Shown piece by piece: positions 1-5,072 of a stretch of 5,072 bases of DNA. Position numbers and translations under genes: made by a program. Below the pieces are notes generated by a model that was not told the DNA's origin, ran no database searches, and was given only the letters and a program-made list of their open reading frames with translations. Location of the stretch: assembly GCA_029907055.1 (NCBI GenBank), contig JARYMO010000124.1:1-5072 (forward strand), read 5' to 3'. The stretch's first letter is position 1, and every line of letters starts with the position of its first letter. Origin of the DNA: Syntrophomonadaceae bacterium. Lineage in GTDB: Bacteria; Bacillota; Syntrophomonadia; Syntrophomonadales; Syntrophothermaceae.

Positions 1-557
1 TGGTGGCAGGGGCCACGGTGGCGGTGTCGGTGGATGCCCCCGGAGGTTACCTGTGGGGATTGAGCGCGGGCGGCCACGGGGTGGGGGTGACGGCGGCGGG
101 GCTGGCAGACGCCCTGCACATGGCTGCCCGCGTGTGTGGCGCACTCGCCTGCCTGGGGTTCCTTTCCTTCAGCACCCCGGTCGCCGACCTCTTCGCGCTG
201 GCCGAGAGAGTGCCGGGCTGCGGACTGATGGCGGAGCTCGCCATGCTGGTGTATTCATCGCTGCACGTGATGCTTGACACCGCCGCGCGCATGCACCAGG
301 GGCAGGCCAACCGACTGGGGTACACCAGCTACCGCAACAGCATGCGGTCCCTGGCGCTGCTGGCGTCGGGACTGTTCCTGCGTTCGCTGCAGCGCTCCCG
401 CGGCGTTCACCTGGCCCTGCAGGCCCGGGGCTACCAGGGGCGCCTGCGGGTGGCGACCACCCACCGGGAGGTGTCATGGCCGGTGATGTGTGCCATTGGC
501 ATCGCCGGGGTCCTGGTGCTGGCAGCCGCCGCCGGAGGGGAGTGGACGTCCTGGTGA
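1..557 (+). CDS. cbiQ: CbiQ, ECF cobalt transporter transmembrane (T) subunit, 5'-partial
   Basis: This is the C-terminal part of the integral membrane coupling subunit of an energy-coupling-factor metal transporter, which links ATP hydrolysis by CbiO to Co2+ uptake through CbiM/CbiN. The first complete codon is at 3; the GTG there is internal and the gene continues beyond the left edge. About 184 residues remain of a family usually 220-260 long. Visible are hydrophobic segments at about 121-185, 231-285 and 475-535, and the cytoplasmic coupling region. That region has HQGQANRLGY (about 294-323) and, downstream, LALQARGYQG (about 411-440) with the Ala-Arg-Gly motif at 423-431. In this family the two Ala-Arg motifs dock on the ATPase; here the first reads Ala-Asn-Arg. 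The stop TGA overlaps the cbiO start by four bases. A NikQ nickel-transport assignment cannot be excluded from this subunit alone, but the downstream cbi genes favour cobalt. Confidence 0.93.
   Translation, partial: VAGATVAVSVDAPGGYLWGLSAGGHGVGVTAAGLADALHMAARVCGALACLGFLSFSTPVADLFALAERVPGCGLMAELAMLVYSSLHVMLDTAARMHQGQANRLGYTSYRNSMRSLALLASGLFLRSLQRSRGVHLALQARGYQGRLRVATTHREVSWPVMCAIGIAGVLVLAAAAGGEWTSW
534..542 (+). promoter_or_regulatory. Shine-Dalgarno-like GGAGGGGAG before cbiO
   Basis: A purine run inside the end of cbiQ is the only good ribosome-binding sequence near the cbiO start. It is too close to GTG 542. It sits about 11 bases before GTG 554 if its right end is counted, or 15 from the GGAGG core. 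GTG 554 gives a classical GTGA overlap with the cbiQ stop, so reinitiation by ribosomes finishing cbiQ probably makes the spacing less critical. A CTG at 551 is a less likely alternative. Confidence 0.5.
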
Positions 558-1426
558 CTGACACGGTACTGTCGGTACAGGGGGTGGTCTTCGCCTACCC
601 CGATGGGACCTGCGCCCTGCGGGGGGTGAGCCTGGACATCCCGCGTGGGCGCAAGACGGCAGTGCTGGGCCCCAATGGAGCCGGCAAGACCACGCTCCTG
701 CTCCACCTGAACGGGACCTGCCGCCCGCTGCGCGGCGAGGTGAAGCTGGACGGGGTGCCGGTTTCCTACGGGCGCCGCGAGCTGGCCCGGTTGCGCCAGG
801 CGGTGGGGGTGGTGTTCCAGGACGTGGACCTGCAGCTGCTGGGGGGGACGGTGTTCCAGGACGTGTCCTTCGGGCCCATGAACCTGGGCCTGGCGATGCC
901 GGAGGTCAAGGAACGGGTGGCCGATGCCCTGGAGCGTATTGGCATCGGGCACCTGGCCTCGCGACCGGTTCACTCGCTCAGCCACGGCGAGAAGAAGATG
1001 GTGGCGGTGGCGGGGGCGCTGGCCCTGCGCCCGCGCGTCCTGGCGCTGGACGAGCCCACGGCCGGCCTGGAACCGCGGGCGGCCACGCAGCTGCTGCAGG
1101 TGCTGGACGGACTGGCCGCCCAGGGCACCACCGTGGTCATCTCCACCCATGACGCGGACATCGCCCTCTCCTGGGCTGACCGACTGGTGGTGATGGAAGC
1201 GGGCAGCGTGGTGTGCACCGGCAGCCCGCGCGAGGTCTATGCTGCCCGCTGGACGGAGGGCTACCTGGCATCAGGTCCGCCGGCTGCGGTGCAGATCTAC
1301 TGGTTCCTCCGCGAACGGGGCTTGTGGCCGGAGATGCTGCCGGTGCCGACCGACCTGCGCCAGCTGTTGTCGCACCTGGAGCTGCTGGCAGGCGCCGGGG
1401 GGAGCCGGGGTGCGGAAAGGGGATGA
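554..1426 (+). CDS. cbiO: CbiO, ECF cobalt transporter ATP-binding protein
   Basis: This is the cytoplasmic ABC ATPase that powers Co2+ import with CbiQ (and CbiM/CbiN, not in the window). Starting at GTG 554 it has 290 residues, close to the 270-285 typical of CbiO. Motifs in order are: A-loop Tyr15 (FAYPDG); Walker A GPNGAGKTT at 39-47; Q-loop Gln89 in VVFQD; signature LSHGEKK at 142-148, a CbiO-type variant of LSGGQ; Walker B ending LALDEP with Asp166 and catalytic Glu167; D-loop AGLEP at 170-174; and H-loop His199 in STHD. All catalytic residues are present. After about residue 230 comes a CbiO-style C-terminal extension. An in-frame ATG at 476 lies well inside cbiQ and would add 26 Arg/Gly-rich residues outside the domain, so it was not used. 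Odd point: the segment VFQDV occurs twice (87-91 and 100-104), encoded by identical 16-base stretches. The stop overlaps the cbiA start as ATGA. Cobalt rather than nickel specificity is inferred from context. Confidence 0.95.
   Translation: MTDTVLSVQGVVFAYPDGTCALRGVSLDIPRGRKTAVLGPNGAGKTTLLLHLNGTCRPLRGEVKLDGVPVSYGRRELARLRQAVGVVFQDVDLQLLGGTVFQDVSFGPMNLGLAMPEVKERVADALERIGIGHLASRPVHSLSHGEKKMVAVAGALALRPRVLALDEPTAGLEPRAATQLLQVLDGLAAQGTTVVISTHDADIALSWADRLVVMEAGSVVCTGSPREVYAARWTEGYLASGPPAAVQIYWFLRERGLWPEMLPVPTDLRQLLSHLELLAGAGGSRGAERG
811..865 (+). repeat. Exact 16-base in-frame direct repeat in cbiO
   Basis: GGTGTTCCAGGACGTG occurs at 811-826 and again at 850-865, offset by 39 bases (13 codons), so both copies are read in the same frame as Val-Phe-Gln-Asp-Val. 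The first copy holds the functional Q-loop glutamine. The second falls where CbiO proteins usually carry an acidic TVEEDVAFGP-like stretch. Matching bases stop on both sides (t versus c before, g versus t after). Confidence 0.9.
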
Positions 1427-2793
1427 CAGGCCTGCACGCCTTCATGATTGCTGGTACCCACAGCGGCGTGGGCAAGACCACGCTGACGGCCGGGGTAATG
1501 GCTGCCCTGCGCCGCCGGGGGCTGCGGGTGAGGCCCTTCAAGGTGGGGCCTGACTACATCGATACCGGGTACCATCGCCTGGCGGCGGGGGCCGAGTCCT
1601 GGAATCTCGACCTCTGGATGCTGGGGGAGCCACACCTGCGCGCGGCGTTTGCCCACGCCTCCCAGGGGTGCGACGTGGCGGTGGTGGAAGGCGTGATGGG
1701 CCTCTTCGATGGGGTTGGCACTACGCCCGAGGGCAGCAGCGCCGAGGTGGCAAAGCTGCTGGGAATACCGGTAGTGCTGGTGGTGGACGGCAAAGGCATG
1801 TCCACCAGCGCCGCCGCCCAGGTGATGGGGTATCGCGATTTCGACCCCGCGCTGAGGCTGGCGGGCGTAATCCTCAACCGGGTGAGTGGCGAGGGGCACT
1901 TCCGCCTGTTGCGCCAGAGCATAGAACGGTACACGGGGGTGCCAGTAGTGGGCTGGCTGCCCCGTGATGCCAGGGTTGCACTGCCCAGCCGCCACCTGGG
2001 GCTGTTGCCGGCGCAGGAGATGGCCGGCGCTCGGCAGGTAGTGGAGCGTGCCGCGGCCCTGGTGGAGGAACACCTGGACCTGGACGCCTTGCTGGGTGCG
2101 GGGACGAGCCTTGTTCCCGAGGCTGTCCCGGTTGATGCCCAGCCCGCTGCGCAGCCGGTGCGGCTCGCCATTGCGCGCGACGAGGCCTTTTCCTTCTATT
2201 ACCCTTCCAGCCTGGAGATGCTGCAACGGCAAGGGGCCGTGTTGTGCGAGTTCAGCCCCCTGCGCTCGGCCGGGCTGCCGGAGGCCGTGGCCGGCCTCTA
2301 CCTGGGCGGCGGGTTCCCGGAGGTGTTCGCCGAGGAGCTGGCCTCCAACCGACGGCTGCGGGAGTCACTGCGCCGGCACCTGGAGGCGGGATTGCCCTGC
2401 TACGCGGAGTGCGGAGGGCTGATGTACCTGGCCGGGGAACTGGTCACCGCCGGCGGGAAGGCCTACCCCATGGTGGGCTTCCTGGACGGAAGGGCGCGGA
2501 TGACCGACCGCCTGCAGCGCTTCGGGTACGTGCAGGTGGAACTGGAGCGGCCCACGGTGCTGGGACCGGCAGGCGCGTCCTTCCACGGCCACGAGTTTCA
2601 CCACTCGGTGGTGGAAGGCATCAGCGCAGAGACCGCCATGACAGTCACTTCCACCCTCTCGGGGCGGAGTTGGCGGTGCGGTTTCAGGCGTGCCAACGTG
2701 CTGGCCGCCTATGCCCACCTCGATTTCTGGAGTAACCCGGAACTGGCCCGACACTGGCTGGCGGTATGCCGGCAATGGCAAGGGGGGTGCTGA
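1423..2793 (+). CDS. cbiA: CbiA, cobyrinic acid a,c-diamide synthase (glutamine-hydrolysing)
   Basis: This enzyme amidates the c and then the a carboxylate of cobyrinic acid, using ATP and ammonia from glutamine, in the anaerobic branch of cobalamin synthesis. From ATG 1423 it is 456 residues, the usual CbiA length. The N-terminal dethiobiotin-synthetase-like domain has the P-loop GTHSGVGKTT (11-20), KVGPDYIDTGYH with Asp44 and Asp47, EGVMGLFDG (89-97) and ILNRV (150-154). The C-terminal class I glutamine amidotransferase domain (from about 246) has LYLGGGFPE (292-300), the nucleophile Cys330 in AECGG, GHEFHHS (389-395) and His432 in AYAHLDF as the likely catalytic histidine. The start overlaps the cbiO stop as ATGA. 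The only purine run, GGAAAGGGG at 1414-1422, directly abuts the ATG, so translation probably depends on reinitiation. An in-frame start at 1213 lies deep inside cbiO and was rejected. The aerobic enzyme CobB (hydrogenobyrinate substrate) is a close relative, but the cobalt importer next door favours CbiA. Confidence 0.95.
   Translation: MTGLHAFMIAGTHSGVGKTTLTAGVMAALRRRGLRVRPFKVGPDYIDTGYHRLAAGAESWNLDLWMLGEPHLRAAFAHASQGCDVAVVEGVMGLFDGVGTTPEGSSAEVAKLLGIPVVLVVDGKGMSTSAAAQVMGYRDFDPALRLAGVILNRVSGEGHFRLLRQSIERYTGVPVVGWLPRDARVALPSRHLGLLPAQEMAGARQVVERAAALVEEHLDLDALLGAGTSLVPEAVPVDAQPAAQPVRLAIARDEAFSFYYPSSLEMLQRQGAVLCEFSPLRSAGLPEAVAGLYLGGGFPEVFAEELASNRRLRESLRRHLEAGLPCYAECGGLMYLAGELVTAGGKAYPMVGFLDGRARMTDRLQRFGYVQVELERPTVLGPAGASFHGHEFHHSVVEGISAETAMTVTSTLSGRSWRCGFRRANVLAAYAHLDFWSNPELARHWLAVCRQWQGGC
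2780..2787 (+). promoter_or_regulatory. Ribosome binding site AAGGGGGG that fixes the cbiP start
   Basis: This purine run near the end of cbiA lies 8 bases before GTG 2796. That spacing favours GTG 2796 over the in-frame ATGs at 2766 and 2775 (upstream of the run), the GTG at 2787 (inside it) and the ATG at 2811 (23 bases away). The resulting N-terminus, (M)ARSIMIQGTAS, matches the usual CobQ/CbiP beginning. Confidence 0.7.
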
Positions 2794-2795
2794 GG

Positions 2796-4439
2796 GTGGC
2801 ACGGAGCATCATGATCCAGGGTACTGCCTCCTCGGTGGGCAAGAGCCTGGTGGTGGCCGGCCTGTGCCGGCTGCTGCGCAATGCGGGCTACCGGGTGGCC
2901 CCTTTCAAGGCCCAGAACATGTCGCTGAATTCCTTCGTTACCGCTGAGGGCGGTGAGATGGGGCGGGCCCAGGTGGTACAGGCGCAGGCAGCCGGCATCG
3001 CCCCTTCCGTGCTCATGAACCCCATCCTCCTCAAGCCCAGCGGGAACGCGCACAGCCAGCTCATCGTGCTGGGAGAGGCCAGGGGGACCTACACCGCCGA
3101 ACAGTACTACGAGCTGGTGCCGGACCTGGAAGCCACGGTGCGCGACGCCTACCGGCAGCTGGCGCAGCAGTACGAGGTGGTGGTGCTGGAGGGAGCGGGC
3201 AGTCCGGCGGAGATCAACCTTCGCCACCGGGACCTGGTCAACATGGGCATGGCCCACCTGGCTGGCGCCCCGGTGCTGCTGGTGGGGGACATCGACAAGG
3301 GGGGCGTGTTCGCCGCGTTGCTGGGGACCAAGATGCTGCTCTCCCCGGCCGACCAGCAGATGATCCGCGGGGTGGTCATCAACAAGTTCCGCGGTTCACG
3401 GGCCGTCCTGGAGCCGGGTTTGCGCCAGCTGGAGCACCTGATGGGCGTCCCCTGCCTGGGGGTGATCCCCTACACCAGGGTGCAGCTGGACGAAGAGGAC
3501 GGGGCCATCGAAGAGCTGGAGGCGGGGGCGCCGGCGCTGGAGCACGCCGATGCTGATTTCACGGTGGCAGTGGTGCGCCTGCCCCACATCTCAAATTTCA
3601 CCGACTTTGACACCCTGGCGCGTCTGCCCCGCACCAGGATGATCTATGCCTGGCAGCCGCGGGACCTGCAAGGGGCGGCGCTGGTGATCCTGCCGGGCAG
3701 CAAGAACACGGTGGCCGACCTGCTGCACCTGCGCACCAGCGGGATGGAGCGGGCGGTGTGCGAGCACGCGCGCCGCGGGGGGTTCGTCATCGGCATCTGC
3801 GGTGGATACCAGATGCTGGGCACGCGCATCCTCGATCCACAGCGGGTGGAGAGCCCGGTGGCGGAGGTGGAGGGCATGGGCCTGCTGGCGGTCACCACTA
3901 CCTTTGCGGCCCGCAAGCGCACCTGCCAGGTGCAGGGCAGGTTCCTGGCCGGGGCCGGGGAATGGACGCGGGACCTGGCCGGGCGCCCCTTCCAGGGCTA
4001 CGAGATCCACATGGGCCGCAGCCAGGCGGCACCGGGAGTGCCGCCCCTGGTGGCGGTGACCCGCGACGACGGCTCGCAGGTGACTGACGGCGCCGCCAGT
4101 TGCGACGGCCGGGTGATAGGGACCTACGTCCACGGCCTGCTCGATGACCCGGTCATCGCGGCCGGCCTCATCAATCACGTCCGCCGCATGCGGGGCCTGC
4201 CCGAGATCGAGGTATCGGACGCCGACTGGCGGACCAGCTGCCAGCGGGAACACGACCGCTGGGCCGAGATCCTGGGCGCCAACCTCGACCTTGACGCCCT
4301 CGGCCGCATCATGGGGCTGGACCTGAAGAGGGCACCGGCGGGCGGCCCGGCGGGAGCTGGTGGTCAGGCCGGGCCCGGGGGCAGGGGCTTGCCGGCTGCA
4401 GGTGAATCCAGCACCTCGTTCATCGCCCCGGTCCGGTAG
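2796..4439 (+). CDS. cbiP: CbiP/CobQ, cobyric acid synthase, with extra C-terminal tail
   Basis: This enzyme amidates the b, d, e and g carboxylates of adenosylcobyrinic acid a,c-diamide with glutamine and ATP, giving cobyric acid. From GTG 2796 it has 547 residues against about 480-510 for the family. The N-terminal synthetase domain has the P-loop GTASSVGKS (9-17), KAQNMSLNS (38-46), EGAGSPAE (132-139) and GDIDKGGV (164-171). The C-terminal amidotransferase domain has Cys335 in GICGGYQMLG, GYEIHMGRS (401-409) and catalytic His446 in GTYVHGLLDDP. Family-like sequence ends near LGRIMGLDLKR (about 502-512). The remaining 35 residues are Gly/Ala/Pro-rich, do not look like the family, and run antisense over the end of larE. 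The gene follows the cbiA stop by 2 bases, so it is the last visible member of the coupled cbi set. The step before it, corrinoid adenosylation, is not encoded in the window. Identity is very secure; only the function of the tail is unknown. Confidence 0.96.
   Translation: MARSIMIQGTASSVGKSLVVAGLCRLLRNAGYRVAPFKAQNMSLNSFVTAEGGEMGRAQVVQAQAAGIAPSVLMNPILLKPSGNAHSQLIVLGEARGTYTAEQYYELVPDLEATVRDAYRQLAQQYEVVVLEGAGSPAEINLRHRDLVNMGMAHLAGAPVLLVGDIDKGGVFAALLGTKMLLSPADQQMIRGVVINKFRGSRAVLEPGLRQLEHLMGVPCLGVIPYTRVQLDEEDGAIEELEAGAPALEHADADFTVAVVRLPHISNFTDFDTLARLPRTRMIYAWQPRDLQGAALVILPGSKNTVADLLHLRTSGMERAVCEHARRGGFVIGICGGYQMLGTRILDPQRVESPVAEVEGMGLLAVTTTFAARKRTCQVQGRFLAGAGEWTRDLAGRPFQGYEIHMGRSQAAPGVPPLVAVTRDDGSQVTDGAASCDGRVIGTYVHGLLDDPVIAAGLINHVRRMRGLPEIEVSDADWRTSCQREHDRWAEILGANLDLDALGRIMGLDLKRAPAGGPAGAGGQAGPGGRGLPAAGESSTSFIAPVR
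4332..4439 (+). other. Gly/Ala/Pro-rich C-terminal extension of CbiP
   Basis: Codons 513-547 of cbiP lie beyond the conserved end of the enzyme. The first part includes two copies of CCGGCGGG (4335-4342 and 4347-4354). From about codon 523 the reading frame is antisense to larE and stops (TAG 4437-4439) opposite the conserved Gly-Tyr of LarE. The composition suggests a disordered tail produced by loss of an earlier stop rather than an added domain; this is inference. Confidence 0.75.
4364..4439. other. Tail-to-tail coding overlap of cbiP and larE (76 bases)
   Basis: The cbiP stop TAG is at 4437-4439 and the larE stop (TGA on the minus strand) is at 4366-4364, so both strands code across 76 bases. 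On the larE side this covers Tyr211 to the stop (numbering from 5068), including the conserved RTGAMNEVL. On the cbiP side it covers only the non-conserved tail. There is no room for a conventional intergenic terminator, and I see no stem-loop followed by a T-run on either strand. Confidence 0.85.
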
Positions 4440-5072
4440 CCCTGCAGGTCCAGGGCGACGTAGACGTAGCCGGCACGCCTGACTCCTTCCAGCAAGCGGG
4501 CGCGGAGCGGCGGGTGCAGCGCCCGCTCCAGCTCGGCGGGCTCCAGTTCGATGCGTGCCACCGGGCCGTGGTGGCGGACGCGCACCGTGCGGAACCCGCA
4601 CTCCCTCACCGCCTCCTCCGCGGCGGCCACCTGGGCCAGCAACTCGCCGCTGATGGCGGTGCCGTAGGGGATGCGCGTGGCCAGGCAGGACTCGGAAGGG
4701 CGGTCCCAGCCGGGGACCCCCAGCGCGCGGGCGGCGGCGCGGATCTCCTCCCGCGTCAGGCCGGCATCCCGCAGCGGGCTGTCGATTGCCAGTTCCTGCA
4801 GGGCCCTGCGCCCGGGCCGGAAATCCCCCTCGTCGCTGGCGCTGGTGCCGTCAACCACGCGGGACAGGCCTGACTGGCGGGCGATGTCCTTCAGGATGCC
4901 GAAACGACGGCGCTTGCACAGGTAGCAGCGGTCCGGGCGGTTCGCGCGGAACTCCGCCTGCTCCAGGTCGGAAACGGCCACCAGCCGGTGGCGGGCGCCC
5001 AGCGCGGCGGCGCAGGCCAGGGCGGCCTCGGTCTGCGCCGCCGTGTGCAGCTCCGAGTCGATGGTCACAGCC
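4364..5072 (-). CDS. larE: LarE-family ATP-dependent sulfur transferase, 5'-partial
   Basis: LarE adenylylates and thiolates a carboxylate of the pyridinium dinucleotide precursor of the nickel-pincer nucleotide cofactor of lactate racemase and related enzymes. About 235 C-terminal residues are present. The family is about 270-280 long, so about 40-45 residues, including the ATP-binding PP-loop (SGGxDS), lie beyond the right edge. The GTG at 5068 is internal: the frame stays open with Ala-Val-Thr before Asp-Ser-Glu, as expected mid-protein. Numbering from that codon, visible motifs are PDRCYLCK (Cys48 and Cys51), DGTSASDEGDFRPGRRA (73-89), SPLRDAGLTREEIR (97-110), ESCLATRIPYGT (Cys128, aligned with the sulfur-donating cysteine), RVRHHGPVARIE and LDLQGYRTGAMNEVL near the end. 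The CxxC pair plus Cys128 is the three-cysteine form associated with a [4Fe-4S] cluster. No larA, larB or larC is visible, so the target cofactor is inferred from family. It is transcribed toward the cbi genes and overlaps cbiP. Confidence 0.92.
   Translation of the reverse strand, partial: AVTIDSELHTAAQTEAALACAAALGARHRLVAVSDLEQAEFRANRPDRCYLCKRRRFGILKDIARQSGLSRVVDGTSASDEGDFRPGRRALQELAIDSPLRDAGLTREEIRAAARALGVPGWDRPSESCLATRIPYGTAISGELLAQVAAAEEAVRECGFRTVRVRHHGPVARIELEPAELERALHPPLRARLLEGVRRAGYVYVALDLQGYRTGAMNEVLDSPAAGKPLPPGPA

Noticed and set aside
476..553. Upstream ATG at 476 as the cbiO start
   Set aside because: It would add 26 Arg/Gly-rich residues overlapping the last CbiQ membrane segment. 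GTG 554 gives a normal-length protein and a typical GTGA overlap.
431..1150. Open frame of 239 codons on the minus strand opposite cbiO
   Set aside because: It is His/Gln/Arg-rich, without motifs, and exactly antisense to all the CbiO ATPase motifs.
1297..2232. Open frame of 311 codons on the minus strand opposite cbiO and cbiA
   Set aside because: It has shadow-like composition, no family resemblance, and covers the catalytic N-terminal domain of CbiA, which is clearly the real gene.
2766..2795. ATG 2766 or ATG 2775 as the cbiP start
   Set aside because: Both lie inside cbiA and before the purine-rich ribosome-binding run at 2780-2787. GTG 2796 is correctly spaced and matches the family N-terminus.
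4369..4378. Palindrome CCGGGCCCGG as a terminator between cbiP and larE
   Set aside because: It has no loop and no following T-run on either strand, and lies inside both coding frames. Short GC palindromes are common in such DNA.
3591..4601. Open frame of 336 codons on the minus strand opposite cbiP
   Set aside because: It is Arg/Pro/Ala/His-rich with no recognisable domain and lies antisense to strongly conserved CbiP motifs and to part of larE in another frame. Long spurious frames are expected at this GC content.
5066..5068. GTG (minus strand) at 5068 as the true larE start
   Set aside because: The PP-loop region expected before it is missing and the frame is open to the window edge, so the gene simply continues outside.
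1..5072. Search for CRISPR repeats, tRNA or rRNA genes, insertion sequences, attachment sites or a cobalamin riboswitch
   Set aside because: Nothing was seen by eye. The window is essentially continuous coding sequence; any riboswitch controlling the operon would lie upstream of the left edge.

Overview
The window is a GC-rich stretch (roughly two-thirds G+C by eye) filled with coding sequence. It holds the middle or end of an anaerobic-type cobalamin (vitamin B12) operon on the plus strand and one convergent gene on the minus strand. The high GC, a cobalt-first cbi-type gene set, an ECF metal transporter and a LarE-family sulfur transferase would fit a high-GC anaerobic bacterium such as a Moorella-, Symbiobacterium- or Limnochorda-like Firmicute. 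That assignment rests on gene content and general protein resemblance only and is tentative.

Layout: (1) 1-557 (+), the C-terminal part of CbiQ, the membrane coupling subunit of an ECF cobalt (or nickel) transporter, cut by the left edge. (2) 554-1426 (+), CbiO, its ATPase. (3) 1423-2793 (+), CbiA, cobyrinic acid a,c-diamide synthase. (4) 2796-4439 (+), CbiP/CobQ, cobyric acid synthase, with an extra Gly/Ala/Pro-rich tail. (5) 4364-5072 (-), LarE, cut by the right edge and lacking its N-terminal PP-loop. The first three junctions are a 4-base GTGA overlap, a 4-base ATGA overlap and a 2-base gap, so cbiQ-cbiO-cbiA-cbiP looks like one translationally coupled transcript. The 3' ends of cbiP and larE overlap tail to tail by 76 bases. 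No stretch near 300 bases lacks a gene, and I see no RNA gene, mobile element, CRISPR array, riboswitch, promoter or convincing terminator.

How the genes work together: CbiQ and CbiO, with substrate-binding CbiM/CbiN presumably encoded upstream, import Co2+ for insertion into the corrin ring. CbiA amidates the a and c carboxylates of cobyrinic acid. After adenosylation by an enzyme not encoded here, CbiP amidates the b, d, e and g carboxylates to give cobyric acid. LarE belongs to a different nickel pathway, synthesis of the nickel-pincer nucleotide cofactor, or is a stand-alone relative of it.

I found no previously undescribed system. The points most worth a second look are the antisense overlap with the unusual CbiP tail, the three-cysteine (probably iron-sulfur) form of LarE, an in-frame 16-base repeat around the Q-loop of CbiO, and the cobalt-versus-nickel question for the transporter.
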